Source: Triatoma infestans (lineage: Eukaryota > Arthropoda > Insecta > Hemiptera > Reduviidae). From it: a DNA stretch of 64,000 nucleotides. Positions 55,271-64,000 of this stretch are shown here, in pieces. Positions within the stretch are counted from its first letter, which is position 1; every line of letters begins with the position of its first letter. The translations under genes and the position numbers were made by a program. The notes under the pieces are model-generated. The model saw nothing but the letters and a program-made list of their open reading frames with translations, ran no database searches and had not been told where the DNA came from. The stretch spans positions 1 to 64,000 of the forward strand of contig JAAEAF010002490.1 in assembly GCA_011037195.1 (NCBI GenBank). The letters are read 5' to 3'.

Positions 55271-56004
55271 TAATTGAAATATCGGACTTGAATTATTTGC
55301 GTTATTAAAATCACATATAATGAGGGAGGAAGAGAGAGACAAAGAAAACCAATTTTTAAAATATTTTTCACGCCCTTGGGACTGAAAAAAATTTATATTT
55401 GATCAAAACTTAATTTCAAAAACCTAACAAGAATATAAAACTTTTAAAGTGAAGTCAGATACAACAAGAAAACAATCAGGATCGAGACTTCGTTATTTAA
55501 AAAGATAATTACAGTTATGGGGAAAAAAATCTGATAAACAACTAAAATAAAATTGTTGTTATACATAACAGAAAAATAATTAATCTTAACAAATTTTTAA
55601 CGACTAATATAGAAAGTAATAATGAATACAAATCTTTTTACAGTACACTGCAAATTCCAATTAGACAATACAATTTTCGTTATGAGTCCCTTACAGACAG
55701 ATATATGTGTGAATTTGTGTAAAGGTTAATTTCTAATAGTTATGGACATTTATGTAAATTGATAGAATTTAAAAATTTAAAAATGTATTAATGGACAAAA
55801 AAAAAAAAAAAAATTGAGCCCAAAATCGAAAATTTATACTCAGCAAACTCATAAACTCACTAAAAATAGAAATTGGTGAATAAAATCAAAAACTCTTGGG
55901 AATGTAAATTAACATTTGAAATATACATTATTATTATTATTATTATTATTATAGAAATACAAGAATAACTTTGCTAATTATATAATAAAAGAAATTAAAT
56001 ATAC

Positions 56005-56176
56005 CTGCATAACATAGTAGGATGATAAAATGGACAGGTGTTACCAGCATCACAACATGGCCAATATTTACATCTTGTTTGTGATTTGCCATTTTCAGAA
56101 GGTGCTTCAGTAGTTTCCATTTCAACTTCTTGACTAGAATCATTGCCTTCATCAATAGTAAAGAGACGACATTCTC
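56005..56176 (-). CDS. ZC3H14/Nab2-like protein, exon with zinc finger 1
   Basis: 172 nt (2 + 56 codons + 2), acceptor TTATTTTAG, donor GCAG|GTATAT. After an acidic linker (TIDEGNDSSQEVEMETTE) it contains finger 1, CKYWPCCDAGNTCPFYH, then 'PTMLC' leading into finger 2. Human ZC3H14 has 'RCKYWPACKNGDECAYHHP' at this place. Because the first finger starts after the linker, the five-finger block is complete in this gene. Confidence 0.94.
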
Positions 56177-56353
56177 CTAAAATAAGAAATTGAAACTCTT
56201 ATTGATAAATCTTTTATTTCTTGTTTTATTTTTTTTTTTTTTCTTTTTTTTTTTTTAAGAATAACTATAATATGATACTACAATTAATAGTATAAAATTA
56301 ATTTTAATTATAATATTTCAATATAAAAAAAAAAAAAAAAAAAAAAAACTTAC

Positions 56354-56556
56354 TTGTACTTCCAATCTCATCATTCACCGGTGGACCTAGTCGAGGCCCG
56401 AGCCTACTTCTATCAAAAGGTTGCCTTACAACCGAAAGTGTTTCTTTGTTCCCATTTTTTTCACAATTTTCATTATCGACACTTACTTCTAATTCTCCTT
56501 CCATTTCTGTATCTGATGCAGTGCTGTCTAAAGTTATGATAAACCGAGGTTCCGGT
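56354..56556 (-). CDS. ZC3H14/Nab2-like protein, linker exon
   Basis: 203 nt (1 + 67 codons + 1), acceptor TTTAATTACAG, donor ACAA|GTAAGT. It begins 'PEPRFIITLDSTASDTEMEG'; 'RFIITLD' corresponds to 'PKFIVTLDG' upstream of the fingers in vertebrate ZC3H14. The rest is low-complexity and acidic, then 'RQPFDRSRLGPRLGPP', an arginine-rich patch. Directly downstream of the donor is a long T/A run (56229-56348). Confidence 0.85.
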
Positions 56557-56643
56557 CTGTAATTAAAGGTAAACAATAAGATTGTAATTCATTTTGTTAT
56601 AAATAAATAAACATAAAAATTAAGCCAAATAATAAGTACTAAC

Positions 56644-56731
56644 AGCTGGAGTTGTAGCTCATCATTAGATGATAAATTTTGAAAGCCGTTGCTCCCAGAG
56701 GATATAGATTCATTTTTATTATCCACTATCT
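56644..56731 (-). CDS. ZC3H14/Nab2-like protein, short linker exon
   Basis: 88 nt (2 + 28 codons + 2), acceptor TCATTTCAG, donor CAGCT|GTTAGT. Encodes 'IVDNKNESISSGSNGFQNL' and 'SSNDELQLQ', polar and probably disordered. The phase fits both neighbours (CT + A gives leucine before PEPRF). Confidence 0.78.
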
Positions 56732-57087
56732 CTGAAATGAAAATAATAAGTGAAAAGAAAGAAAACCTTCTATTAATTATTTCAATATTGCTTTTTTTTT
56801 TTACAGATGAACGTAACTGCAAGAAATAGAAATGGAATTTTATGGAGAACCTCATAAAACCCATCACTTTCTACAGATATTATGCAAAGAGGCAACATCT
56901 AAAACTATAATACATTTATAATTTAATTAATACTTAATCTCTATTATTTTATATTTTGACTAATAATCAAGCACCCCATTCCCAACTAACAAACTAATAT
57001 TTGTAATTCTTGCCGATATATTATGATAAAAAATATATTTTATAATCATAGCCAAAACTATTGCGTTGTGATTATATCGCTTATATC

Positions 57088-57130
57088 ACAGACATTTTCC
57101 AGCTCTGCGGAACCAACCACCACAACAAAT
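57088..57130 (+). repeat. family A end fragment
   Basis: GACATTTTCCAGCTCTGCGG and AACCAACCACCACAACA, the conserved outer end of family A without the rest. Confidence 0.65.
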
Positions 57131-57325
57131 ATCGCTTCTAATTTCGCCTATGTATTTTTAACGAAACTTTGTCCTGTACTGGTATTTAGTTACAGCCAGC
57201 AAAAAAGCGTAAATATCTTAGATTTTCTGCCTGCCTACTCCATACGAACAAATTAAAGACAAAAGGAAAGGAAAATCATTACATCCACTTACAGTAAGAT
57301 TTCTCTTAATTCTCGACAAAAATAT

Positions 57326-57527
57326 CAGCGATATTTGCCGTGATAGCCTGCTTCATTTTGTGATCATCGACCCGGTTATGGGGAATGCGCCCATCATCAA
57401 CATTACTGAACTGAATTAACAAACCCGAAACCGGTCTATGTTCATAAAATGAAGCAGGCAATCACGGAAAAGATCTCTTTGCTGCTTTCCAGTTTTGTGA
57501 GGGACCCAATAACAAAAATATCATCAG
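57326..57527. repeat. family A inverted pair, decayed
   Basis: Left arm (minus sense) and right arm mirror each other: GATAGCCTGCTTCATTTTGT against AAAATGAAGCAGGCAATCAC. Hammerhead boxes survive in part: minus TTGATGATGGGCG...CC with ATAACCGGGTC, and plus CCCGAAACCGGTC near 57424. Lies in an intron of the ZC3H14-like gene. Confidence 0.65.
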
Positions 57528-57529
57528 CA

Positions 57530-58700
57530 ATTTTTTACTTCAGCTTGAAATTCCTACATTTACAGAAATTACAGAATTACATATCCTTCTCCAGTTTTTA
57601 AATTCAAGTTTTTGAATATTTTCCCTCCACTTCGGTCAGAAGTTTCATAACACACACACACACACACACATCTTTCTTCGATGTTAAAGGTATCATTTTA
57701 CCTTTTATAACTGCTATTATTTCATTCTTTCACAACTAATTTGGTTTATTTAACACGATAGTATTATGGTTTGGTTGACTGACTCTTTGGATTCAACATT
57801 ACATATTATTATTATTATTGTTTTTTTAATTGTTAACACTTTTAAAACAGTTGTTAACCGTTTTTTATTTTATTTTTTTCTGACATTAAATACATTTTAT
57901 ACAATAATCCTTTTGAAACTTTGCTTTATCAAAACATTTTTCAGAGCTCCAATGGTTCCAAAAAGAGTTGTGAATAAAACTGATTTGTTCAAATTAATTT
58001 AATTAAATTTTACAATTAATGCAACTACTTTAATTTGTTCAGAACTCTCTTCTGTTCGTTCAGTGTGAATAAAACCTCTCCATAAATATCTTAACTTTTA
58101 TATTTATAAAGTGAAGATTAGATTTTAGGTTGATGATTTTAAATGATAAGGAGTACCAACTGAAAAACCTAGTGTCAGGAAATTTCAATAACGAGGATTA
58201 TAGCCTTTTGAAGGTAATCTCTTAAAAAAGCATCTTTGAAGTTTCATAAACCAAATCAAATAAAATTATTCTTTAAAAGAAACTTTAATCTTCCTTTCGT
58301 CACATTATAATGGTAGATTATAAATATGGTTTTATAGACAAAAAATAATATAGTCTTTCTTTACGAAAGACATCCAAGAAATTATTTAACCGCCAAATAG
58401 GATTTTTGTTTTAGACAAAAAAAATTATTTAATTTCTTAATAGAAGAAAAATGTTATTGCAACGGACTTAAAAATGAGTTTAGAAATAAAATAAGAAAAT
58501 TATAGTTACCGCAAACACTGTACATTAAGTTTATTGTGCAGTACTCTTTCATATTCTTCATGTGCTTGCTTCTACATTAAAAAGATGCTAAGCATTCAAA
58601 AACATTATATTTATGGGAGGATTGGCTCAAAACGAATGAACTGTGACATAATATCTATTATGTTGTCGCACCTTGTTGAATATATATATTCATAATATAT
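57530..58700. other. intron, no further feature seen
   Basis: Contains an (AC)n run near 57650 and AT-rich sequence; no exon recognised. Confidence 0.4.
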
Positions 58701-58706
58701 ACTAAC

Positions 58707-58796
58707 CGGGTATAGGTGAAGCTTCACGTTGAATATCTTCAACAGGTTCTGTTGGTTCATATTCTTCAACATCTTTCTGTTTGTTAACAGTTTCTT
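58707..58796 (-). CDS. ZC3H14/Nab2-like protein, acidic linker exon
   Basis: 90 nt (2 + 29 codons + 1), acceptor TCTGAACAG, donor CCCG|GTTAGT. Encodes 'ETVNKQKDVEEYEPTEPVED' and 'IQREASPIP', acidic and probably disordered. A reading from an ATG inside another frame is spurious. The phase matches the exons on both sides. Confidence 0.8.
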
Positions 58797-58897
58797 CTGT
58801 TCAGACATAATTATTTAAAACAAAAATAAATACATTTGAAATTATTAAATGAAGATTGTACATTAAATAAAAAAAAAAGAATGGTATTTATTTATAC

Positions 58898-59015
58898 CTA
58901 TGTCACTGCTGACAACTCGAACCAAAGTAATGGAAATATTCTCCCGACGTGATCTTATATAATTTTCAAATTTTTTCTCCTTTTCTTTCTCTTTAGGCTC
59001 ATTTTTAGTTTGAAC
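58898..59015 (-). CDS. ZC3H14/Nab2-like protein, most upstream exon found
   Basis: 118 nt (39 codons + 1), acceptor CTTAACTTTCAG, donor ATAG|GTATAA. Begins VQTKNEPKEKEKEKK, a charged run that may be nuclear-localising, then 'NYIRSRRENISITLVRVVSS'. Phase 0 at its start. The N-terminal PWI-like domain typical of ZC3H14/Nab2 must come from one or more exons further right. None was recognised up to 64000, so the gene probably extends beyond the window or across the ORF at 62380. Confidence 0.82.
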
Positions 59016-59394
59016 CTGAAAGTTAAGAGGTAACACAATAATTTTTTTAATTTTTTATCGAGAAAGTGTAAGTCTCAATAATTTGGTATGAACTGAAATA
59101 ATCAACAGTTTGTTTATATGAAATGGATTTTTTTTTTTAACCTTTAGAAACAAAACGTACAATTAGAACAATGATTAATACTTTTTTTTAAATAGTATGA
59201 GGAATTTACTTTTAACTTTGAAACATTTTAAGATCTCCCAAAAGTCTTTTTAAACAATGTTTCAATAAAGTAAATGTCATTAAAGAAAAGGAAAATATGA
59301 GAAATTGAATTAAGATAAATTCAAGAAACTGATCAATTAAGTCACTCCCAAATAAAATTCACGATAAAGAAGGTATTGCAAAAATTAGAAAGAT

Positions 59395-59535
59395 CTAAGT
59401 AAGGAAGTAATATTTTATTGTTCTCTATAAGGTTCCAGTCATGCACCGCCGAAACTAGAACACCTAATTTGGTAGTTGGACGTTAAGCCTGCCTGAAAAA
59501 ATGTGCCAATACATCACTTTACTTTTTACTAAGTA
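59395..59535 (-). repeat. second SINE-like family, copy 3
   Basis: Minus strand: GTAAAGTGATGTATTGGCAC, TCAGGCAGGCTTAACGTCC, AAATTAGGTGTTCTAG. This parallels the TTTCAGGCGAGCTTAACATC and AAATTAGGTGTCTTGG parts of the 53370 copy, in opposite orientation. Confidence 0.5.
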
Positions 59536-59539
59536 GTAT

Positions 59540-62375
59540 TAAAAGAAACCTTCCTAAATCACTAAACTACATTAGCATGATCCAAGTTTAAGATAAACGA
59601 TTTGTAGTCCTAAAAATCGTTTAAGATAAACGATTTGTAGTCCTAAAAATCAGAAAACAAAGTAAGATTTGATTTTAATAAAAATACATCCTTTCAGAAA
59701 TACTCATACCACTTTCTCTGTAATGTAATTCTAACCGAAATTTTTTTATTCATTTTTTTTTTTTTGCCCTTAAATTATATAGACAATAAGTGAATTGACC
59801 TGTTTAGAAATAAACATTGCACTCAAGTTAATCAAAAAAATTACCAATTGTAATATATTACAAACGAAAGTGATAGTTCTATTATGTATAGTTATTTTAT
59901 CAAGTTTAATGGAATATCTTTGGAACCATTTTCTAGAAAATTGCAAAAAACCTGGGGAAAAAAATCAGTTTAAATATCCCAGTTATCGATTTCTATAAAA
60001 AGTTTTATTTTTTTCTGATGAATATGAAGATTTGAGCTTCATCGATTATCATAAACAAAACGCATATACATATCACATACACACACGAAGGATTTACTGC
60101 TAGAAAAAATCTGCCTGTCTGTTATTTATAATAAAAAAAATAATACTATGAAAATAGACTGTAATCCTATAATGGAAAATATTCTAAATTTAAATAAATT
60201 TAAAAACAAGTTTTCAAAGTTTACTATAGTGTTGTTTGTTTTCTTATTCCTAGTTCAGAAGAAAACATAAAAATGTATTATATGTATATTATATTGTGTA
60301 AAAGTAATCTTAAATTTTCTGTTTGAGTTTTGATCGGGTCAGCAATGCAAAAACCGATTGCTTGGATTAGAAAAGATACAAATTATATAGTGTGAAATTG
60401 ATTTTTGTCACTATCTTAATATTGTTATATCTAAATTTTCCCAAAATAAGTAAGACAGCCGCCTCATTTAGTGGCTACTAATTAATTATATTAATTACAC
60501 TAGTAAAATAATCTACTATCTTTTCACTATTATATCATTTCTTTTTTTCAATAGAAATGAACATAAATTAGTACCAATTTAATCTAGTGAAATTATCAAA
60601 ATTCAAATTCAGCTCTACTACAAAATTTAGTTCATAAATAATAGCAATTTTAAAAATTAAGCTGCTTTTTATCGTTAAAAAAAAAAACATTGTAGCTAGT
60701 TTTCTGAACAATATTGTTCATTATATGAGGAGTATATCCTCAATAATTACTTTATGCTCATTATTAAGAAAGTTATTTTGTTATGACTTAGTCTTAACCT
60801 ATAATAATATAAAATTGTATTTTTCTGTCCGCTGGCTTTGCTGCCGATGATGATGATGATGGATATTATATTGAATGTTGTCTGTTTATTTCAAAATATT
60901 GAAAATAAATTTAACAACATTTAACACTTAAATACTACGCTGTTAGAATTGTAGGATAAGCCTAATTATTTTCTTACTGGAAAGGGAGGTTTCTAGAGGA
61001 AGTTCCAAAAATATTTTGCTCATATTCTTGATTAATATCAAAGCCTTGAAAAAAAAACATATTTGACAGAAATAATCGAGAAAAAAAAATTAAAATTAAG
61101 TCCTATGTTCCTCTTGTTTGTTTGTATGTAAATATAAAGATAATGTAACAGAAGAAAAAAAATTATTCTGGTAATAACCAATCTTGGGATCGTTCCTTTC
61201 CTTATGGACCTACCAATCTGATATATATTTCCCTTCATTGCTTAAGTCTGATTTTAAATACTAAACTTCTGCATAATTTTTTTCTTTTTATACTTTGGAA
61301 TTTATTAAAAAAAAAAATCTTATCGCTGCAAGAGGAACATTATTGCAGTTGTATCAGATTTTCTAAACTTTTTTTACTATAAAATAGTAAAATCACAGAT
61401 AGTCGAAACTGACAGGAAGTATAGTTCATTCAAATTTTTTTCTTTTGAAATTGTCTATTTTCTACATCCTTTGTTATCTTTATGTTATTAAAAACAAATT
61501 CTATCCGCTATGCAATCACCACTCAAAATAAAAGATTTTTATTCATTTCACTGTAAAAAAAAAAAACTGTAATGCTTAAGTATTATCAATATTTTTAAAA
61601 TGTTTTAACTTTTTTTTAACAAAATTTTCATATTTCCCCTCATTTGTTTTTTTTTTTTAACAAGTTGCTAAAACTTTTCTGAAAGTCAGAATTTCAAAAA
61701 AACTTTATAAATAGATCCGTTAGTTTATAAATAATTAATACACGCCAGGATAATCAAATTTGAAAATAACTTAGGCCATTTTTTTTAAAACATTATGTAT
61801 ATAATTAATACAATTTAATTATACATTTAGTGTAAAAAAAAATAAATTGAATAATAATTCCATTAAACAAAAAAAAAAAAATCACAAAAGAGAAAAAATA
61901 AAATTTTCCTTCTTTTTAAAATATATCCAAAAAAAATTTCAACTAGATAAATAAATAAATTTCATTTAAATAAACTAGAATGCTTTGGTAAAATACATAG
62001 CAAATTATGAATCATTAAATGTTAAAAATGCAAAATGGGTTGATTAATTATAATAGGACTAAGTTAATAAATTTCAAAAATAATATATATATATGGACTT
62101 GCTAAACTATTTCTAATTCTAACATTTAACATATGAAAACAAATGATGTAATATAAGAAGGAACTATATAGTCAAATGTTAAAAAAAAAAAAAAGATAAA
62201 AAAATGTATTAACCATTTCTTCCCCAATAAAGTTTTAATCCATTTAAATTACATATATTTTTGTTCATTTATAATAGCAAATTATATACAAATTTTTGTT
62301 TGTTTGTTTCATATATATATATATATGAAGATACACAATATATATATATTTATATCTATAAAAATAAAGATATAA
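59540..62375. other. AT-rich intron or intergenic sequence
   Basis: A 30-bp direct duplication occurs at about 59590-59650 (GATAAACGATTTGTAGTCCT occurs twice). A family G trace lies near 59930-60110. No further exon was recognised, although ZC3H14 N-terminal exons are expected in this direction. Confidence 0.4.
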
Positions 62376-62379
62376 AATC

Positions 62380-62631
62380 TTAATTAAAACTTTCGGCCAA
62401 GGCTAATTTAACATTATCACGCCATTTTCTAATTAATGCAATATGTTCATTACTTAATATATGTCGTTGTGTAAAATAATGTAATACAGTATCTAATGCT
62501 TTAGCGCCTTCATAATGTGTGACTAATGGTTGATATTTATTTTCTTTTATAATTTCATTAACTTCTTCTTTATTACAGGTATTTAGTCTTCGGTCTTCTC
62601 CCGTCCGTCCATAATCCTGTGCACCATACAT
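62380..62631 (-). CDS. CENP-B/jerky/Tigger-like C-terminal ORF or exon
   Basis: 83 codons ending in TAA, clearly more GC-rich than the surrounding sequence. It may start at ATG 62631 or, after a GGTGCACAG acceptor, at the GAT 15 bases on. The peptide has a polar start (DYGRTGEDRRLNTCNKEEVN) and ends in 'YEGAKALDTVLHYFTQ' and 'HIALIRKWRDNVKLALAESFN' (written here in parts: HIALIRKWRDNVK, LALAESFN). This has the shape of the last helices of Tigger/jerky/CENP-B-type proteins (a conserved 'ALDT.L.Y..Q' helix followed by a 'LR.LRD' helix). The DDE and DNA-binding domains are not in the window. It could be a domesticated transposase exon, a transposon tail, or an unrelated protein. Same strand as the ZC3H14-like gene. 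Confidence 0.4.
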   Translation of the reverse strand: MYGAQDYGRTGEDRRLNTCNKEEVNEIIKENKYQPLVTHYEGAKALDTVLHYFTQRHILSNEHIALIRKWRDNVKLALAESFN

Positions 62632-62639
62632 AATATTTA

Positions 62640-64000
62640 TCGTTTATATTTTTTTTTTTATTATTAACTCGTTATAGTTATTAAAATATGTTTTCATCTT
62701 TAAATATTAGAAAAATTATAAGCAAAAAAAAATTAGGCTAAAATATGAAAGAAAACAAATAAAAAATTTTAAAAAAAATCAGCTGAATTTAAAAAATTTG
62801 ATTATCCTGGCTTTAGGATTTTTTTTTTTTTATATTTTTGGATGAATATGGCTTGATATTTATATTGAAGTTTATGAAAACAATTTGTAATTTGTAAGCA
62901 ATTTTTATCTTATTTTTTTTTATTCTTGACAAATTTTATAGGAATTGTTTCGAGATTATCACATTTAAGAAGTTAACATGATTATTCAGTTACAGAAAAG
63001 TAGTGGACTACTTTTTGTTATCCTACAAGTTTTTGTTATTTTAAAAACACTTTTGTCAAAAAGTAGGATACATCCCTTATAGTTGTTGATATATTCCATG
63101 ATTAAACTATAAATTCTGAAAAGATTAGGGTGTTCTGAAATTTGATCAATTTAATATAGTGGCGATAAAAAAAATCTCATAATGTTTTATGACTGATTTG
63201 GTTTCAAGCTGCATAAACGCTTTCGCTTGTTGTGGATACGTTATGTAGAAACCAAAATCATTCGTTCACTGAAGACTTCTATGGATTACTAAACACACAA
63301 CATGTTATTGAAATCAGCACTATCAGAAAAAAAAAAACCTTGTGCTTTAGTACGATTTGTCATTGTTCACTTGAAATGAAAGCCTTAAATTAAACCTCAT
63401 TAACTTAAACCTTAATCATTATACAGCAACCACATCAGGATTATGGACTTAGAATGTTATAAGAAGCAACTAAGATACAAAGCCATCTTAGCCTGGTTAT
63501 CCTGGTCATCTCCCTATTCTTTCTAATTCCTATGGCCATTCCAGCCGAAAGACCCATAAATTCGCACGGATTTTTTTTATTGAGCTTTCCAAAAACATCT
63601 GCATAGTGGAGACATCACAGTGTTTTTTTTTACCATGAGAGAAATTCCATTAAAAATCCACCCTATTTCCTTTCCTTTTCCTGGCAGATCGAAGAATGAG
63701 CTAAAGAGGAGTACGAGGATTAAAGAGATGCAAGTTTTGGCTGTTAAGAAAAAGGTTTTTACATATAGGTTTAGGCCATGTCTATTCTGTTGGAATGGTA
63801 ATAAACGATTTCTTCAACTTTGGCAAGAAATTTCTTGAACGGAAACTTAGAATCGAACCTCTGGCACACAACCAACCCTGGTTTGGTCCTGGCTATTTCT
63901 ATCCTAATTCCACGGCTTCCTTCCAGTTGAACTAGAAACTTGCATATCGTGTGATTCTTTATTGATTATTCTGGAAATTTCATCTGCCCTAAAGGGAGGT
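62640..64000. other. AT-rich sequence, no gene supported
   Basis: One plus-strand frame at 63620-63838 is open but has no family resemblance or splice support. Nothing else recognised up to the window edge. Confidence 0.4.

Noticed and set aside
1..64000. CRISPR arrays, operons, bacterial promoters or phage attachment sites.
   Set aside because: Repeat structure, introns and transposon types are those of an animal nuclear genome; no regularly spaced direct repeats were seen.

Overview
This is eukaryotic nuclear DNA from an arthropod, most likely an insect (perhaps hemipteran). It is very AT-rich. Host coding sequence occurs only as short exons with GT/AG boundaries and long introns, separated by decayed animal-type transposons: RNase H-bearing LINEs, Tc1, mariner and DUF4817 elements, tRNA-headed SINEs, MITEs and foldbacks. 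I see no bacterial operon, CRISPR array or rRNA. The species cannot be fixed from sequence alone.

Two multi-exon host genes can be followed, both on the minus strand. (1) Exons at 29698-29819, 28897-29066, 19867-19986 and 14632-14724 join in compatible phase and encode part of a ZIP/SLC39 metal transporter of the ZIP8/ZIP14 type. A signal-peptide-like exon at 45940-46118 may be its first coding exon. The gene would then span more than 31 kb, with most of the window's transposons in its introns. Exons for the catalytic DGLHN and EELPHE-type helices were not found and may lie left of the window. (2) Eight phase-compatible exons from 59015 down to 53063 encode the C-terminal 333 residues of a ZC3H14/Nab2-type poly(A)-binding protein with five CCCH zinc fingers and a natural stop. 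Its N-terminal PWI-like exon was not found. Upstream, an AT-rich-codon ORF (62380-62631) resembles the C-terminus of CENP-B/jerky/Tigger proteins.

A U1 snRNA-like gene lies at 4096-3936 (minus). It keeps the Sm site and stem-loops I and IV, but has a base change in the 5'-splice-site pairing segment and a remodelled stem-loop II.

Mobile DNA by region. 0-13 kb: a ~290-bp-monomer interspersed repeat (called family G here), a MITE, LINE tails, a SINE, a 1.1-kb long-TIR element and a 5'-truncated RNase H LINE with a visible target-site duplication. 13-26 kb: SINE, MITE, a LINE relic, two Tc1 elements, a solo-LTR-like repeat and a mariner with both TIRs. 26-43 kb: a second RNase H LINE family, two more copies of the first, three other RT relics, another LTR-like repeat, and a ~2.1-kb DUF4817 element whose left TIR is split by a 317-bp foldback. 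46-60 kb: SINEs and more family G.

The most unusual signal is a set of short foldback/inverted repeats (families A, B and C), several of which carry hammerhead-ribozyme cores: CTGANGA, a stem II with family-specific complementary arms, GAAA, then a very short self-complementary stem III ending in GTC. Three copies look nearly intact (21875-21918 minus, 41068-41106 minus, 43036-43075 plus). Families A and B share a ~75-nt sequence after the predicted cleavage site. The arrangement recalls Penelope-like elements and animal retrozymes, but I cannot assign these repeats to either.
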